From Acidimicrobiia bacterium (lineage in GTDB: Bacteria > Actinomycetota > Acidimicrobiia > Spongiisociales > UBA5794): DNA of 64,000 bases. The stretch covers positions 1-64,000 of the forward strand of contig JALSQW010000020.1 in NCBI GenBank assembly GCA_026985095.1. Direction: 5' to 3'. Positions 1 to 8,196 of this stretch are shown here, in pieces. Made by a program: the position numbers and the translations under genes. Every line of letters starts with the position of its first letter. The first letter of the stretch is position 1. The notes beneath the pieces were generated by a model that worked only from the letters and a program-made list of their open reading frames with translations, did not search any database and was not told the DNA's origin.

Positions 1-23
1 CGCCAGCATCGAAGCTCGGCGGG

Positions 24-64
24 AGTCCGCGAAGAGTCCGCGGAAAGTCCGCGAGAGGTCCGGA
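24..64. repeat. 11-bp tandem repeat, about 3.7 copies
   Basis: The octamer AGTCCGCG begins at 24, 35 and 46, and a degenerate fourth copy begins at 57, giving an exact 11-bp period. It lies in the short stretch left of the tRNA-Ala fragment, so it probably belongs to the end of an integrated element. Such iterons can be recombinase arm sites, but no protein is visible to assign them to. Confidence 0.7.
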
Positions 65-67
65 AAT

Positions 68-105
68 GACGAGAAACGACGAGAAACGACGAGAGACGTC
101 GAGAG
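68..105. repeat. 10-bp tandem repeat, about 3.8 copies
   Basis: GACGAGAAAC occurs at 68 and 78, with variants at 88 and 98, directly after the 11-bp repeat. Together the two arrays fill most of the first 105 bases. Function unknown; they may be arm-type sites or the degenerate 3' end of an upstream gene. Confidence 0.65.
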
Positions 106-137
106 GCGAAAACCCAATAGCCGCAACGGTTTTCGCC
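105..137. terminator. Hairpin with 9-bp stem, probable terminator
   Basis: GGCGAAAAC (105-113) pairs perfectly with GTTTTCGCC (129-137) around a 15-nt loop. It lies between the repeats and the tRNA fragment and could end transcription of a gene left of the window. There is no long U-tract after it, only GATTTCAC. Confidence 0.5.
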
Positions 138-172
138 GATTTCACAAGGGAGCGGGAACCCCCCGATCTTCA

Positions 173-214
173 ATGGCATGCAAGGGGTCAGGGGTTCAAA
201 TCCCCTCAGCTCCA
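173..214 (+). tRNA. 3' half of tRNA-Ala(GGC): partial gene, probable att site
   Basis: The sequence matches a bacterial tRNA-Ala from the anticodon loop onward: loop ATGGCAT with anticodon GGC at 175-177, 3' anticodon stem GCAAG (180-184), a 5-nt variable loop, T-arm AGGGG-TTCAAAT-CCCCT (190-206), acceptor 3' strand CAGCTCC (207-213) and discriminator A (214). No D-arm, 5' anticodon stem or 5' acceptor strand (expected GGAGCTG) lies upstream, so the gene is not functional here. A tRNA 3' half starting at the anticodon loop is the usual duplicated core left by tyrosine-recombinase integration. I infer that an integrated element lies to the left. Confidence 0.75.
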
Positions 215-255
215 CTCGCAGGGATCCACGACGGGAGCGGCGTCGATCGTCGGCC

Positions 256-272
256 CGACCCAGGGCGGGTCG
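256..272 (-). terminator. Possible terminator of the 291-1034 lipoprotein gene
   Basis: CGACCC (256-261) and GGGTCG (267-272) form a 6-bp GC stem with a 5-nt loop, 19 nt beyond the stop codon of the minus-strand lipoprotein gene. No U-tract is present. Confidence 0.35.
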
Positions 273-290
273 CCGCCACTTCCGGATCGC

Positions 291-1034
291 TCACCCCAGC
301 GGCGGTCGCGGCGGGATGAGGCCGCCGTCGAGGAGCAGCCTGCCGCCCAGCGGAGCGTCGAGCTCGACCTCCACGGGCACCTCGGTTCCCACCCCGGCGC
401 AGACTCCCGGGAACGGGAGCTGACGCACGAACGCGGTGATCGTCACGGCCTCGGCGGTCTCGCGGAGTTCGATTCGCTCGATCTCGGTGGCCGGCACGTG
501 GCCATCGGGAGTGACGCAGGCGCCGCCGTCGACGGCGAGCCGGAGCCGGCGGTCGGCTGCGGTCGGCGGTGTCATCGACCGCCAACGGGAGGCGACCGTG
601 TCGCCGTCGACCCGAACCGGTTCGCAGCCGCCCCAACCGGCGACGTCGCCGTCCTCGATCAGGATCCAGCCGGCCGGGTTGCCGTCGGTGTAGGAGACGA
701 CCGTCCCGTCGTCCAAGATCGAGAAGCCGTCGCTTCCCGAGAACACGAAGTCCTCCGGTGCTCCTGGGCCGCCGACGAAGAAGGCCTCGACGATGCGCCC
801 GGCGTCGGTCGCGAGAAAGGCATCGTGGTCCATCTGCGGCGCGGCGACGACATCTTCAGGTACAAGGATGTCGGCGCCGACCGAGCAGGCCGCGACCGGT
901 ACGCGGGTCGGGGCCGGGATGGTGGCCGACGCGTTCGGGCCGAGCCTCGGAGTGGACGGTGTCGTCGAACCCGCGGTGGCGCAGGCCGCCATGAGCGTCG
1001 CCATCGCGACGACTGCGATCGTCGGCTTCGCCAT
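291..1034 (-). CDS. Secreted lipoprotein of unknown function
   Basis: A 247-residue protein with an N-terminal lipoprotein signal: a charged start, a hydrophobic stretch, and lipobox LMAAC with the lipidated Cys at about 18. A Thr/Ser/Pro-rich linker follows. The mature part has four further Cys residues that could form disulfides, and no domain I recognise. I chose the ATG at 1034 because a GGAGGGTCC ribosome-binding site lies just upstream; an in-frame start at 1049 would put that site inside the gene. It is the first chromosomal gene beside the tRNA-Ala half site. Confidence 0.75.
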   Translation of the reverse strand: MAKPTIAVVAMATLMAACATAGSTTPSTPRLGPNASATIPAPTRVPVAACSVGADILVPEDVVAAPQMDHDAFLATDAGRIVEAFFVGGPGAPEDFVFSGSDGFSILDDGTVVSYTDGNPAGWILIEDGDVAGWGGCEPVRVDGDTVASRWRSMTPPTAADRRLRLAVDGGACVTPDGHVPATEIERIELRETAEAVTITAFVRQLPFPGVCAGVGTEVPVEVELDAPLGGRLLLDGGLIPPRPPLG

Positions 1035-1143
1035 GGACCCTCCAGTCATCCCATCGATGAGACGTTCCAGAGGAACGCCGGGTTCCCACCTCTACCCTGT
1101 GGACGGGACCGTACGCTTCGGAGGCGCACAGAGAGGAGTCGTC

Positions 1144-1611
1144 ATGTCCGAAGGTCACGTCGAGGCGGTCTTCGACGACCGCGGAGCCGCCGAGAACGCC
1201 GTCGAAGGCCTCGCCCACGCCGGGTTCACCGACCGGATCGGCGTCGCGATCAGGCTCCCGGAAGGGTGGGCCACCGAAGGTGATCTCGAGACGGATCGGG
1301 ACGTGCTCGCCGCCATCGAGAAGGGCATCGCCGCCGGGATCCCGGCCGGGGTTCTCGCCGGCCTCGGCATCGTCGCCCTGGCGATCCCCGGCATCGGCAC
1401 GCTCGGGGTCGCCGGGATCCTCGGCGCAGGCGGTGTGGCGGGCCTCCTCGCCGGAACCTACTTCGGGGCGATGCTCGGACTCGCCTCCGACGAACACGAC
1501 GCCGACGTTCTCGAACCAGGTCAGGTGCTCGTGATCGTCCACGGCGACGATCGGGCGTCAGACGCCACGACCATCCTCCGACGCCATGGCGGTCGCATCG
1601 TCCGCGGCTGA
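1144..1611 (+). CDS. Glycine-zipper membrane protein, general-stress-like
   Basis: A 155-residue protein. Residues 1-50 read like the small alpha/beta fold (VEAVFDDRGAAENAVEGL) of actinobacterial general stress/DUF1269-type proteins. Residues about 60-115 are a Gly/Ala-rich hydrophobic hairpin with repeated small-x3-small spacing, typical of glycine-zipper inner-membrane proteins. The C-terminal 35 residues return to a soluble beta-alpha pattern. The start at 1144 has GAGAGGAG five bases upstream, and an extended -10-like TACGCT sits at 1112. It is divergent from the lipoprotein gene. The family assignment is by pattern only. Confidence 0.65.
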   Translation: MSEGHVEAVFDDRGAAENAVEGLAHAGFTDRIGVAIRLPEGWATEGDLETDRDVLAAIEKGIAAGIPAGVLAGLGIVALAIPGIGTLGVAGILGAGGVAGLLAGTYFGAMLGLASDEHDADVLEPGQVLVIVHGDDRASDATTILRRHGGRIVRG

Positions 1612-1707
1612 CTCGGCCACCCTGCCTCTCGGCCCCGAGCGCAGCGGATGGACGGGCCGGCCGGGGCGATATATTGGCCGCAGGATCGCCGATAGCGGGA
1701 GGATGAC

Positions 1708-2493
1708 GTGCTCCACGGATACCAGCGGCTGCGGTTCGCCACGCCCGCCGACGGCGTGCTCGAGGTGATCATCTCCGACCCGGATCGCCTCAACGCCGTC
1801 GACGCCGTCGGACATCGTGAACTCGCCTACGTCTGGAAGGACATCGCTGCGCTCGACGACGTTCGAGCGGTCCTGCTGCGCGGCGACGGGAAGGCGTTCT
1901 CCGCCGGTGGCTCGTTCGACATGATCGAGCACATGATCGGCGACGCCGAAGCCACCGCCCGCATGTTCGAAGAGGCCCGGGCGCTCGTCGCCAACCTGGT
2001 CGAGTTCCCGAAGCCGATCGTCTCGGCCATCCACGGTCCCGCCGTCGGCGCCGGCCTCGTCGCCGCCCTCCTGTCCGACATCCCCATCGCCGCCCGCTCG
2101 GCCAAGATCCTCGATGGTCACGTCAAACTCGGCGTCGTCGCCGGCGACCATTCCGTGCTCGTCTGGCCGCTGCTCGTCGGCATGGCGAAAGCCAAGTACT
2201 ACCTGCTCACCAACGAGCCGCTCACCGGAGAGGAGGCCGAGCGGATCGGACTGGTCGCCAAGGTCGTCGACGACGACGAGCTGTACGACACGGCCCTGAA
2301 GATCGCCACGTCCCTCGCCGCCGGCCCCACCTGGGCCACCCGCTGGACGAAGCTCGCCCTCAACGAGTGGTACCGCCAGGCGATGCCGGCCTTCGACGCC
2401 TCGGTCGCGCTCGAGATGCTGTCGTTCTTCCATCCCGACGCCCGCGAAGGCCTCGACGCGCTCGTCGAGAAGCGCCCGCCGCGCTGGCACTGA
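1708..2493 (+). CDS. Enoyl-CoA hydratase/isomerase (crotonase) family protein
   Basis: A 261-residue crotonase-fold protein for acyl-CoA chemistry. The first oxyanion-hole segment is GKAFSAGGSFD (about residue 65) and the second is GPAVGAGLV (about 112). By alignment from memory with rat mitochondrial crotonase, the two catalytic glutamates appear replaced: Val follows the second oxyanion hole, and His stands in GHVKLG. The fold is clear but hydratase activity is not assured; an isomerase, hydrolase or decarboxylase role is possible. The GTG start at 1708 follows GGGAGGA with good spacing. No other beta-oxidation gene is adjacent; an acyl-CoA dehydrogenase lies far away at 60211. Confidence 0.85.
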   Translation: MLHGYQRLRFATPADGVLEVIISDPDRLNAVDAVGHRELAYVWKDIAALDDVRAVLLRGDGKAFSAGGSFDMIEHMIGDAEATARMFEEARALVANLVEFPKPIVSAIHGPAVGAGLVAALLSDIPIAARSAKILDGHVKLGVVAGDHSVLVWPLLVGMAKAKYYLLTNEPLTGEEAERIGLVAKVVDDDELYDTALKIATSLAAGPTWATRWTKLALNEWYRQAMPAFDASVALEMLSFFHPDAREGLDALVEKRPPRWH

Positions 2494-2661
2494 CCAGCAA
2501 CGGTCGCGGCTCGGTCCCGTTCAGCTCCCGCGGCCGGCAACGGGTCGGCGGCAAGCAGCTCTCTGCGAGGTGCACCCGGGAGCCGGCGACGGACATGGAT
2601 TCTCATCGAGAGCTCGGCGAGGACTCATCGGCCTCTCATCGTTGTCGCCGACGATCGGGAC

Positions 2662-3621
2662 ATGTCGATCACGACCCGCCTCCGCACCTCGCCGGCCCTG
2701 GTGACCTTCCTCCTGGCGCCGGTGATCGGCGAGCTCGTCAGCTCGTCCGCGCCCCTCCCGGGCTTCGTCGTCACGTGGCTCCCCCTCGCACTCCTGTACG
2801 GATGCGGGGCCCTCCTCGTCCACGAACTCTCCCTCCGCTGGCGCTCGGGATGGCTCGGGATCGCGTTGCTCGGAGCGGCCTACGGGATCGTCGAAGAAGG
2901 CCTGGTGACGCGGGCGTTCTTCGACCCCAACTGGCCAGACCTCGGCATGCTCGCCACTTTCGGTCGCGACGGGGGCGTCAACTGGCTGTGGGCCGTCCAG
3001 CTCACCATCTACCACGCCGCCATCAGCATCGGGGTGACCCTCCTGTTGGTCCGGATCCTCTTCCCCGACCGTTGGCATCGACCGTGGCTGACCCGGCGGT
3101 CCATGCGGTGGTGCGCCGTCGGTGTCGGCGTGTGGGTCGTCGCCGGGTTCGGCTTCTACCGTCCCGAGGCCGGGCTCCTGATCGCCGCCGCCGGAGCCGT
3201 CGCCGGGCTCACCGCCCTCGCCCGGACCGTCCGACCCCGGGCGGCACGCGGGGGCACGGTCCCACGACCGCGGCGGGTGTTCTTCGCCGGGTTGGCCGGT
3301 TCCGCCGTCGTCATGCTGATCCCGCACCTGCTCGCCGAGGTCCCCGACGCCGACCCCGCCGTCGCTCTGGCCCTCGTCGTCGGCACGGTGGCCCTCGTGT
3401 CGTGGCGGGCCCGCCGCTGGGCCGCCGCCGGATGGGACGACCGACATCGCTTCGCCCTCGCCGCCGGTGAGCTGGCGACCTTCCTCGTCGTCGGTCCGGT
3501 GTTCACCGGATCGCCGTGGGTGACGGCCACCAGTGTCGCCGTCGCCGTCGCCGGCCGGCGATGGTGGCGACGGATCTCAGATCGGGTCGCAGCTCGGGAG
3601 CCGGTCGAGGTGACGCCATGA
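2662..3621 (+). CDS. Polytopic membrane protein, unknown function
   Basis: A 319-residue protein with about eight or nine hydrophobic helices and almost no soluble domain. One helix carries YGIVEEGLVTRAFF followed later by a conserved-looking YHAAISIG. This loosely recalls the EExxxR and His motifs of CPBP-type intramembrane proteases, but the Glu-Glu to Arg spacing is one residue too long, so I do not assign that family. Its stop overlaps the next start (ATGA at 3618-3621), so the two genes are probably translationally coupled. The start ATG at 2662 is preceded by GGGAC rather than a clear ribosome-binding site. Confidence 0.7.
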   Translation: MSITTRLRTSPALVTFLLAPVIGELVSSSAPLPGFVVTWLPLALLYGCGALLVHELSLRWRSGWLGIALLGAAYGIVEEGLVTRAFFDPNWPDLGMLATFGRDGGVNWLWAVQLTIYHAAISIGVTLLLVRILFPDRWHRPWLTRRSMRWCAVGVGVWVVAGFGFYRPEAGLLIAAAGAVAGLTALARTVRPRAARGGTVPRPRRVFFAGLAGSAVVMLIPHLLAEVPDADPAVALALVVGTVALVSWRARRWAAAGWDDRHRFALAAGELATFLVVGPVFTGSPWVTATSVAVAVAGRRWWRRISDRVAAREPVEVTP

Positions 3622-5993
3622 GCAGGAGCATCGTTGTCGTCGCGGTCGCCGCGGCCCTCGTCGCCGCCGCCTGCACCACCGCAGCCACCGACGAACCGAC
3701 GCAGTTCGCGTCCCGTCACGCCATCACCGGCGCACGCATCGACGGGCCCTTCACGCCGGTCCCGTGGGTCGGCGACATCTGGACGACGACGTGGGCCGCC
3801 GACGGGACCCTCTACGGGGCATTCGGCGACGGCACCGGCATGGACCGCTGCCTCCCCGAGCTCCTCCCCGGCGAAGCCGACGAGTTCGACTCCGGCTACA
3901 CCGAGGTGGCCCCTGGGCGTTTCGTGCCCCCGAACCCCGCCTCCAACGAGTACTGCGAGGTCTTCGACTGTCCGGACGCCGGTCTCCCTCTCTGCCCGTA
4001 CACGCCTGCCGGGCTCGTGCGCATCGACGGCGACCTGCCGCAGGTCGAGCCGTGCGACGGAGCCGACCAGTGCATCGTCTCCCGGCATCTGCCCTACGGC
4101 GACCTGCGGGTCTTCGAGGCATCCGACAAGCCGTCGAGCCTGCTGGCCATCGGTGACCGCATCTACGCCGCGATGCACGCCCCGCCCGGTGAGGCCGAGG
4201 TCGGCTATCTCGCCTACTCCGACGACCGAGGTCGCACATGGACGAAGGTCGACGGCTCCCCGTGGACCGACGACAGCCCCTTCACCGTCCTCATGTTCAT
4301 CCAGAAGGGTCGCGGCTACGACCTCGACCGCGACGGCTACGTCTATGCGCTCGGCATCGCCGACGAACTGGGAACCCCGGCGACCTCCCAGCCCGTCCAT
4401 CTGGCCAGGGTCCGCCTCGGTGCGGGGGACACCGCGGCGGACCCCGTGATCGACTACGACGCCTGGGAGTACCTCGCCGAGGTCGCCCCGTCGGGTGCGC
4501 CTCGCTGGTCGAACGACCCCGCCTCGACGGTCGCGCTCGACGGCGTCACGACCCTCGCTCAGGGTGCCGCCCTCTACCATGAGGGATCCCGCCAGTACCT
4601 GTTCCTGTCGGGGTTCACCGACCTCGACGGCACCGGCACCCTGTACGCCGCCGACAACCCCTGGGGACCCTGGTACACGGCGGCGGAGCTCCCCGCCGGG
4701 TACATCGCCGGGGTGATCGCCGAGGACGCCGGACCCGACTCGTTCTGGTTCACGGCCGCCGGAGGCGGCGGCGTCACCTACAACCTCAACCTCGGCCAGA
4801 TCGTCCTCGACATCGACCGCGACGCCCGCCCCTCCGCGTTGAGCGTGGTGACCACCCAGAAGGTCGAACAGCTCATCGGCGATGTCGACCTCGAGACCCT
4901 CGAGCCCACCCGGCAGCGAACGGCGAGCCGGTTCAACGTCGAGTTCACCGACCTCGGTGCACCCTTCGAGTACGACGGTCGGCTTTGGTTCCTGTTCGGC
5001 GACACCGACCCGGAAGCCCCAGGATGGGACGAGTACCACGACGACACGATCGCCTGGACCGACGCCTCCTCGATCACCGATCTCCAACTGGAGTTCCTCA
5101 CCGACCCATCTGCGGGCCGTGGTGTCCAGAACCTCGTGATCGGCTGTCCCGACACCGGCGATCCCGACTGCGTCGACCTCGGCGCCGTCAACGTGCCCGT
5201 CGCCGGCCTCGGCGACGGAGACACCATGTTCGTCTGGTTCACCCAGGACGTCGCCGAACGGTCGCTCCTGGCTCGCTCCGACGACGGCGGGCGGACCTTC
5301 GCCAAGGTCTACGACCTCGGCGACACGCACTTCATCGACCTTCAGGCGACACGCGTCGACGACGCTCCCCCGGGCCTCGACGGCGACGGCCCCTGGGTGC
5401 TCATCTTCGGCAGCGGGGACCGGGATCACGCCGACGTTTACCTCGCCGCCACGCCCCTCGACGCCCTCCGCGCCGGCGACCGGTCCGCCGTCCGCTTCCT
5501 GGCCGACATCGCCTACGGCATCGACGGGACCGTCACCTCGGCGTCGTGGTCGGCCGACGAAGGGGACGCGACGGCCCTGTTCGACATCCAAGGCGGCACC
5601 GGGCCCGGCGTCATGGACGACGTCCCCCACGGCTGGGGATTCGGAGAGCCGCTGGTGACCTACGACCCGACCCTGGACCTCTGGCTCGCCACCACCAACG
5701 TCGCGCGCCGCCGCATCGTGCTGCGGACCGCCGCCGCACCATGGGGGCCGTGGTCGGCGCCGACGACCCTGTTCGACCCGGCGATCGACTACGGGGACGG
5801 ACCCGCCTACGGACGCTTCGTCGGCGACGGCGAGACCGACCGCCTCGGAGGCCAAGGCGAGCTGTACGGGCCGTACCTGCTGCCCCGCTTCACGGAGATC
5901 CGCGACGACGGAACCATCGCCCTGTACTGGCTGGTGTCGACCTGGCAGCCCTATACGGTCGTGGTCATGGAGAGCGTCGTCACCTGGCGGTGA
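3618..5993 (+). CDS. Large secreted lipoprotein with DUF4185-like beta-propeller repeats
   Basis: A 791-residue exported protein. A lipoprotein signal ends at Cys19 (lipobox VAAAC). The mature part contains two related halves. Each opens with a segment of the DUF4185/glycosidase-like propeller type: WVGDIWTTTWAADGTLYGAFGDGTG near residue 50, and APFEYDGRLWFLFGDTDPE near 450. Many Trp/Asp turn motifs (SDDRGRTW, ARSDDGGRTF) resemble BNR/Asp-box strands of sialidase-like propellers. It may bind or cleave extracellular glycans, but no catalytic residues can be named. The ATG at 3618 is the only start that gives a signal peptide. Confidence 0.7.
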   Translation: MSRSIVVVAVAAALVAAACTTAATDEPTQFASRHAITGARIDGPFTPVPWVGDIWTTTWAADGTLYGAFGDGTGMDRCLPELLPGEADEFDSGYTEVAPGRFVPPNPASNEYCEVFDCPDAGLPLCPYTPAGLVRIDGDLPQVEPCDGADQCIVSRHLPYGDLRVFEASDKPSSLLAIGDRIYAAMHAPPGEAEVGYLAYSDDRGRTWTKVDGSPWTDDSPFTVLMFIQKGRGYDLDRDGYVYALGIADELGTPATSQPVHLARVRLGAGDTAADPVIDYDAWEYLAEVAPSGAPRWSNDPASTVALDGVTTLAQGAALYHEGSRQYLFLSGFTDLDGTGTLYAADNPWGPWYTAAELPAGYIAGVIAEDAGPDSFWFTAAGGGGVTYNLNLGQIVLDIDRDARPSALSVVTTQKVEQLIGDVDLETLEPTRQRTASRFNVEFTDLGAPFEYDGRLWFLFGDTDPEAPGWDEYHDDTIAWTDASSITDLQLEFLTDPSAGRGVQNLVIGCPDTGDPDCVDLGAVNVPVAGLGDGDTMFVWFTQDVAERSLLARSDDGGRTFAKVYDLGDTHFIDLQATRVDDAPPGLDGDGPWVLIFGSGDRDHADVYLAATPLDALRAGDRSAVRFLADIAYGIDGTVTSASWSADEGDATALFDIQGGTGPGVMDDVPHGWGFGEPLVTYDPTLDLWLATTNVARRRIVLRTAAAPWGPWSAPTTLFDPAIDYGDGPAYGRFVGDGETDRLGGQGELYGPYLLPRFTEIRDDGTIALYWLVSTWQPYTVVVMESVVTWR

Positions 5994-6026
5994 GTGCTTC
6001 CCGCCCGGGTCTGCGAGCGCGCCAGG

Positions 6027-6032
6027 TAGCCT
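6027..6032 (+). promoter_or_regulatory. -10 box TAGCCT, leaderless start of sensor kinase
   Basis: TAGCCT lies exactly 7 nt before the ATG at 6040, with no ribosome-binding site between, so transcription probably begins at or next to the start codon. The same geometry recurs at nine other genes here. Confidence 0.5.
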
Positions 6033-6039
6033 GCAGGTC

Positions 6040-7380
6040 ATGGTGGACACCTCCGATGCGGCTCGACCCCGGCAGGTCGGAACCTTCCTCCGCATCGAAT
6101 GGCAAGAGCTCGGCCCCATCGGCCGCACGGTCCTGGTCGCCCTCGGCATGTTCCTCGTCGTGGCCGTCGCCCTCGCCGTCGCCATCCCTCGGCAGATCGA
6201 GGCGCATCTCATCGACGGACACATCCGCTCCCTGACCCGCGTCGTGGACGACCTCGACGCCGAGGGCATGATCCCGACGGGATCCGACGACGCCCTCGTC
6301 GAGCTCGACACCGCCGTGCGGCGGCATCTCCTCGGCGCCGACGTCGTTCGCGTCAAGGTCTGGCTCCCCGACGGGACGGTCGCGTACGCCGACGAGCCGG
6401 CGCTGATCGGCCGCTCGTTCGAACGATCCGCGGACCTCGACGCGGCGTTCGCCGGCGTCCCCATCTCCGACGTACCCGAACTGGAACGACCCGAGAACGT
6501 CTTCGAACGCGACCTCCCGCCGCTGCGAGAGTTCTACATCCCCGTGGACGGCCCCACCGGAACGAAGGCGGTGTTCGAGGTCTACCACCTCGCCGAGCCC
6601 ATCGAATCCACCGTGGCGGACATCCGTACCTACGTGTGGATCAGCCTCCTGGGCGGGATCGGCCTCCTGGCTGCGTTCGTCGCCACGCTCATCGTCATCA
6701 ACGGCCGGGCCGTCACTCGACGTCAACGGCTCGCCGAGGACCTCCTCGCCGATCTCGTCACCGCCCAAGCGCGCGAGCGGACCCGCATCATCGGGTCGCT
6801 CCACGACGACATCGGCCAGTCGCTGTACCGCATCCACTACGGCATCGAGGATCTCCGCACGAAGATCCCTCCCGATGATCCGGCTTCGCAGGAGCTCACC
6901 CACCTGTCGACACTCGTCGCCGACGTCGAGGGCAGCCTCCGAGCCGAACTGCGCTCGCTGTTCCAGGAGGACGGCAACGAGCTGTCCCTGGGGTTCGAAC
7001 TCGACGAACTGGCCGAGGTCACCGAGATGGAGTCCGATCTGGCCGTCGACGTGCGCCTCGACGGCTCTCCCCGGATCGAGCTGCTCGACCCCGCCGGTCG
7101 CGCCCTACTGGTTCGTGCCGCGCGGGAGGCCATCACCAACGTCCGCAAACACGCCCAGGCGTCGAAGGTGAAGATCGTCGTCCGCGGAACCGCCGACCGC
7201 GTGTCGCTCGAGGTCTCCGACGACGGCATCGGTATCTCCGGCGACGAAGGCCTCGGGATCGTCACGACCCGCCGCCGCCTCGAATCGTCCGGCGGCGGGC
7301 TCGTCGTCGAACGCGGCCGATCGGGCGGTACCCGTTTCGAGGCATGGCTGCCGCCGGCCGAATGCGGAGCCGGGACGTGA
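6040..7380 (+). CDS. NarL-partner type sensor histidine kinase
   Basis: A 446-residue membrane kinase. TM1 is at about 29-50, an extracytoplasmic sensor domain of about 150 residues follows, and TM2 is at about 200-225. The HisKA_3 dimerisation helix carries phospho-acceptor His255 in GSLHDDIGQSL, and a HATPase_c domain shows the N box (REAITNVRKHA), DDGIG and GLGIV. This is the LiaS/DegS/NarX architecture, which phosphorylates NarL/FixJ regulators. The extracellular signal is unknown; the sensor domain lacks recognisable haem or metal motifs. The regulator gene overlaps its stop (GTGA at 7377), and a respiratory gene cluster starts 190 nt after the pair, so control of that cluster is plausible but unproven. 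Confidence 0.92.
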   Translation: MVDTSDAARPRQVGTFLRIEWQELGPIGRTVLVALGMFLVVAVALAVAIPRQIEAHLIDGHIRSLTRVVDDLDAEGMIPTGSDDALVELDTAVRRHLLGADVVRVKVWLPDGTVAYADEPALIGRSFERSADLDAAFAGVPISDVPELERPENVFERDLPPLREFYIPVDGPTGTKAVFEVYHLAEPIESTVADIRTYVWISLLGGIGLLAAFVATLIVINGRAVTRRQRLAEDLLADLVTAQARERTRIIGSLHDDIGQSLYRIHYGIEDLRTKIPPDDPASQELTHLSTLVADVEGSLRAELRSLFQEDGNELSLGFELDELAEVTEMESDLAVDVRLDGSPRIELLDPAGRALLVRAAREAITNVRKHAQASKVKIVVRGTADRVSLEVSDDGIGISGDEGLGIVTTRRRLESSGGGLVVERGRSGGTRFEAWLPPAECGAGT

Positions 7381-8006
7381 AGGTCCTCGTCGTCGACGAT
7401 CATCGGATCGTGCGGGAAGGGATCCGCATGCTCCTCGATTCGGCGCCCGAGGTCGACGAGGTATCCGAGGCGACCAACGGCCAGGAGGCCATCGACACCA
7501 TCGCGTCGGCCGAAATCGACGTCGTGCTCCTCGACGTCCGGATGCCCGACATGGACGGTCTCCAGGTGCTGTCTCGACTCCAGGAACAGAGCGCCACACC
7601 GCGGGTCATCGTCCTGTCGATGTACGACGACCCGGCGTACGTCAAGCGCGCCGTCGAGCTGGGGGCGTCCGGCTACCTCCTCAAGTCCGTCGGTCGCGAC
7701 GAGCTCCTTCGGGCGCTGTCGGTGGTCGCCGGCGGCGGGTCGTACATCCAAGGCGAGATCACCGCGCCGCTCATCGCCAGGATGGTCGACCCGGCAGCCG
7801 GCGGCCCCGTCGGGCAGCTCAGTATCGAAGACATCGACATGTTGCAGATGCTCGCCGAAGGGCTCGACAACCGAGCGATCGCCCGGCGGATGGGGATCTC
7901 CGAAGCCGGGGTGAAGGCTCACCTCCGCAGCATCTACGCCAGGCTCGAGGTGAAACGTCGCTCCGAGGCCGTCGCCGTGGCGCTGCGCCTCGGTCTCATC
8001 ACCTGA
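7377..8006 (+). CDS. NarL/FixJ-family response regulator
   Basis: A 209-residue two-domain regulator. The receiver has the acidic pair DDH near residue 7, phospho-acceptor Asp53 in VVLLDVRMPDMDG, and the conserved Ser/Lys region ending YLLKSVG. The C-terminal LuxR-type helix-turn-helix includes MLAEGLDNRAIARRMGISEAGVKAHL. GTG at 7377 overlaps the kinase stop and has GCGGAG eight bases upstream; an ATG at 7362 would add five residues. It forms a pair with the preceding kinase. Likely targets are neighbouring genes, but no operator could be identified. Confidence 0.92.
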   Translation: MKVLVVDDHRIVREGIRMLLDSAPEVDEVSEATNGQEAIDTIASAEIDVVLLDVRMPDMDGLQVLSRLQEQSATPRVIVLSMYDDPAYVKRAVELGASGYLLKSVGRDELLRALSVVAGGGSYIQGEITAPLIARMVDPAAGGPVGQLSIEDIDMLQMLAEGLDNRAIARRMGISEAGVKAHLRSIYARLEVKRRSEAVAVALRLGLIT

Positions 8007-8196
8007 CGGTGACGGTCCCCCGATAGGGCCGAAGGTCCCCAACGGCTGATCGGCAGGCGACCACCGTGTCCTCCCAGCGGATACCCAACAGTGGCGCATC
8101 GCCCTCGGGACTGCCCGTCTGGCTACCCGTACGGTGCACGTAGACGCAGTTCGCCGGGCCGACATGGCCGGTGCGGACACCGAGGAGGTACCAGGA

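Noticed and set aside
66-1283. A 405-codon plus-strand frame across the tRNA fragment and lipoprotein
   Set aside because: It runs through the tRNA half and antisense to a lipoprotein with a proper signal peptide and ribosome-binding site; the product is Arg-rich low complexity.
2662-3621. CPBP protease call for the polytopic protein
   Set aside because: The EEGLVTR segment has four residues between Glu-Glu and Arg instead of three, and the other family motifs are not clear.
3156-6464. A 1102-codon open frame on the minus strand
   Set aside because: It lies opposite the kinase and DUF4185 genes, is dominated by Arg/Gly/Val/Asp in the pattern of a GC-rich shadow frame, and has no domain, signal peptide or ribosome-binding site.
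8007-8196. NarL-type operator upstream of the haem-domain lipoprotein
   Set aside because: TACCCGTACGG near 8127 loosely recalls NarL heptamers and CCGTACGG is palindromic, but a single short match is not enough.
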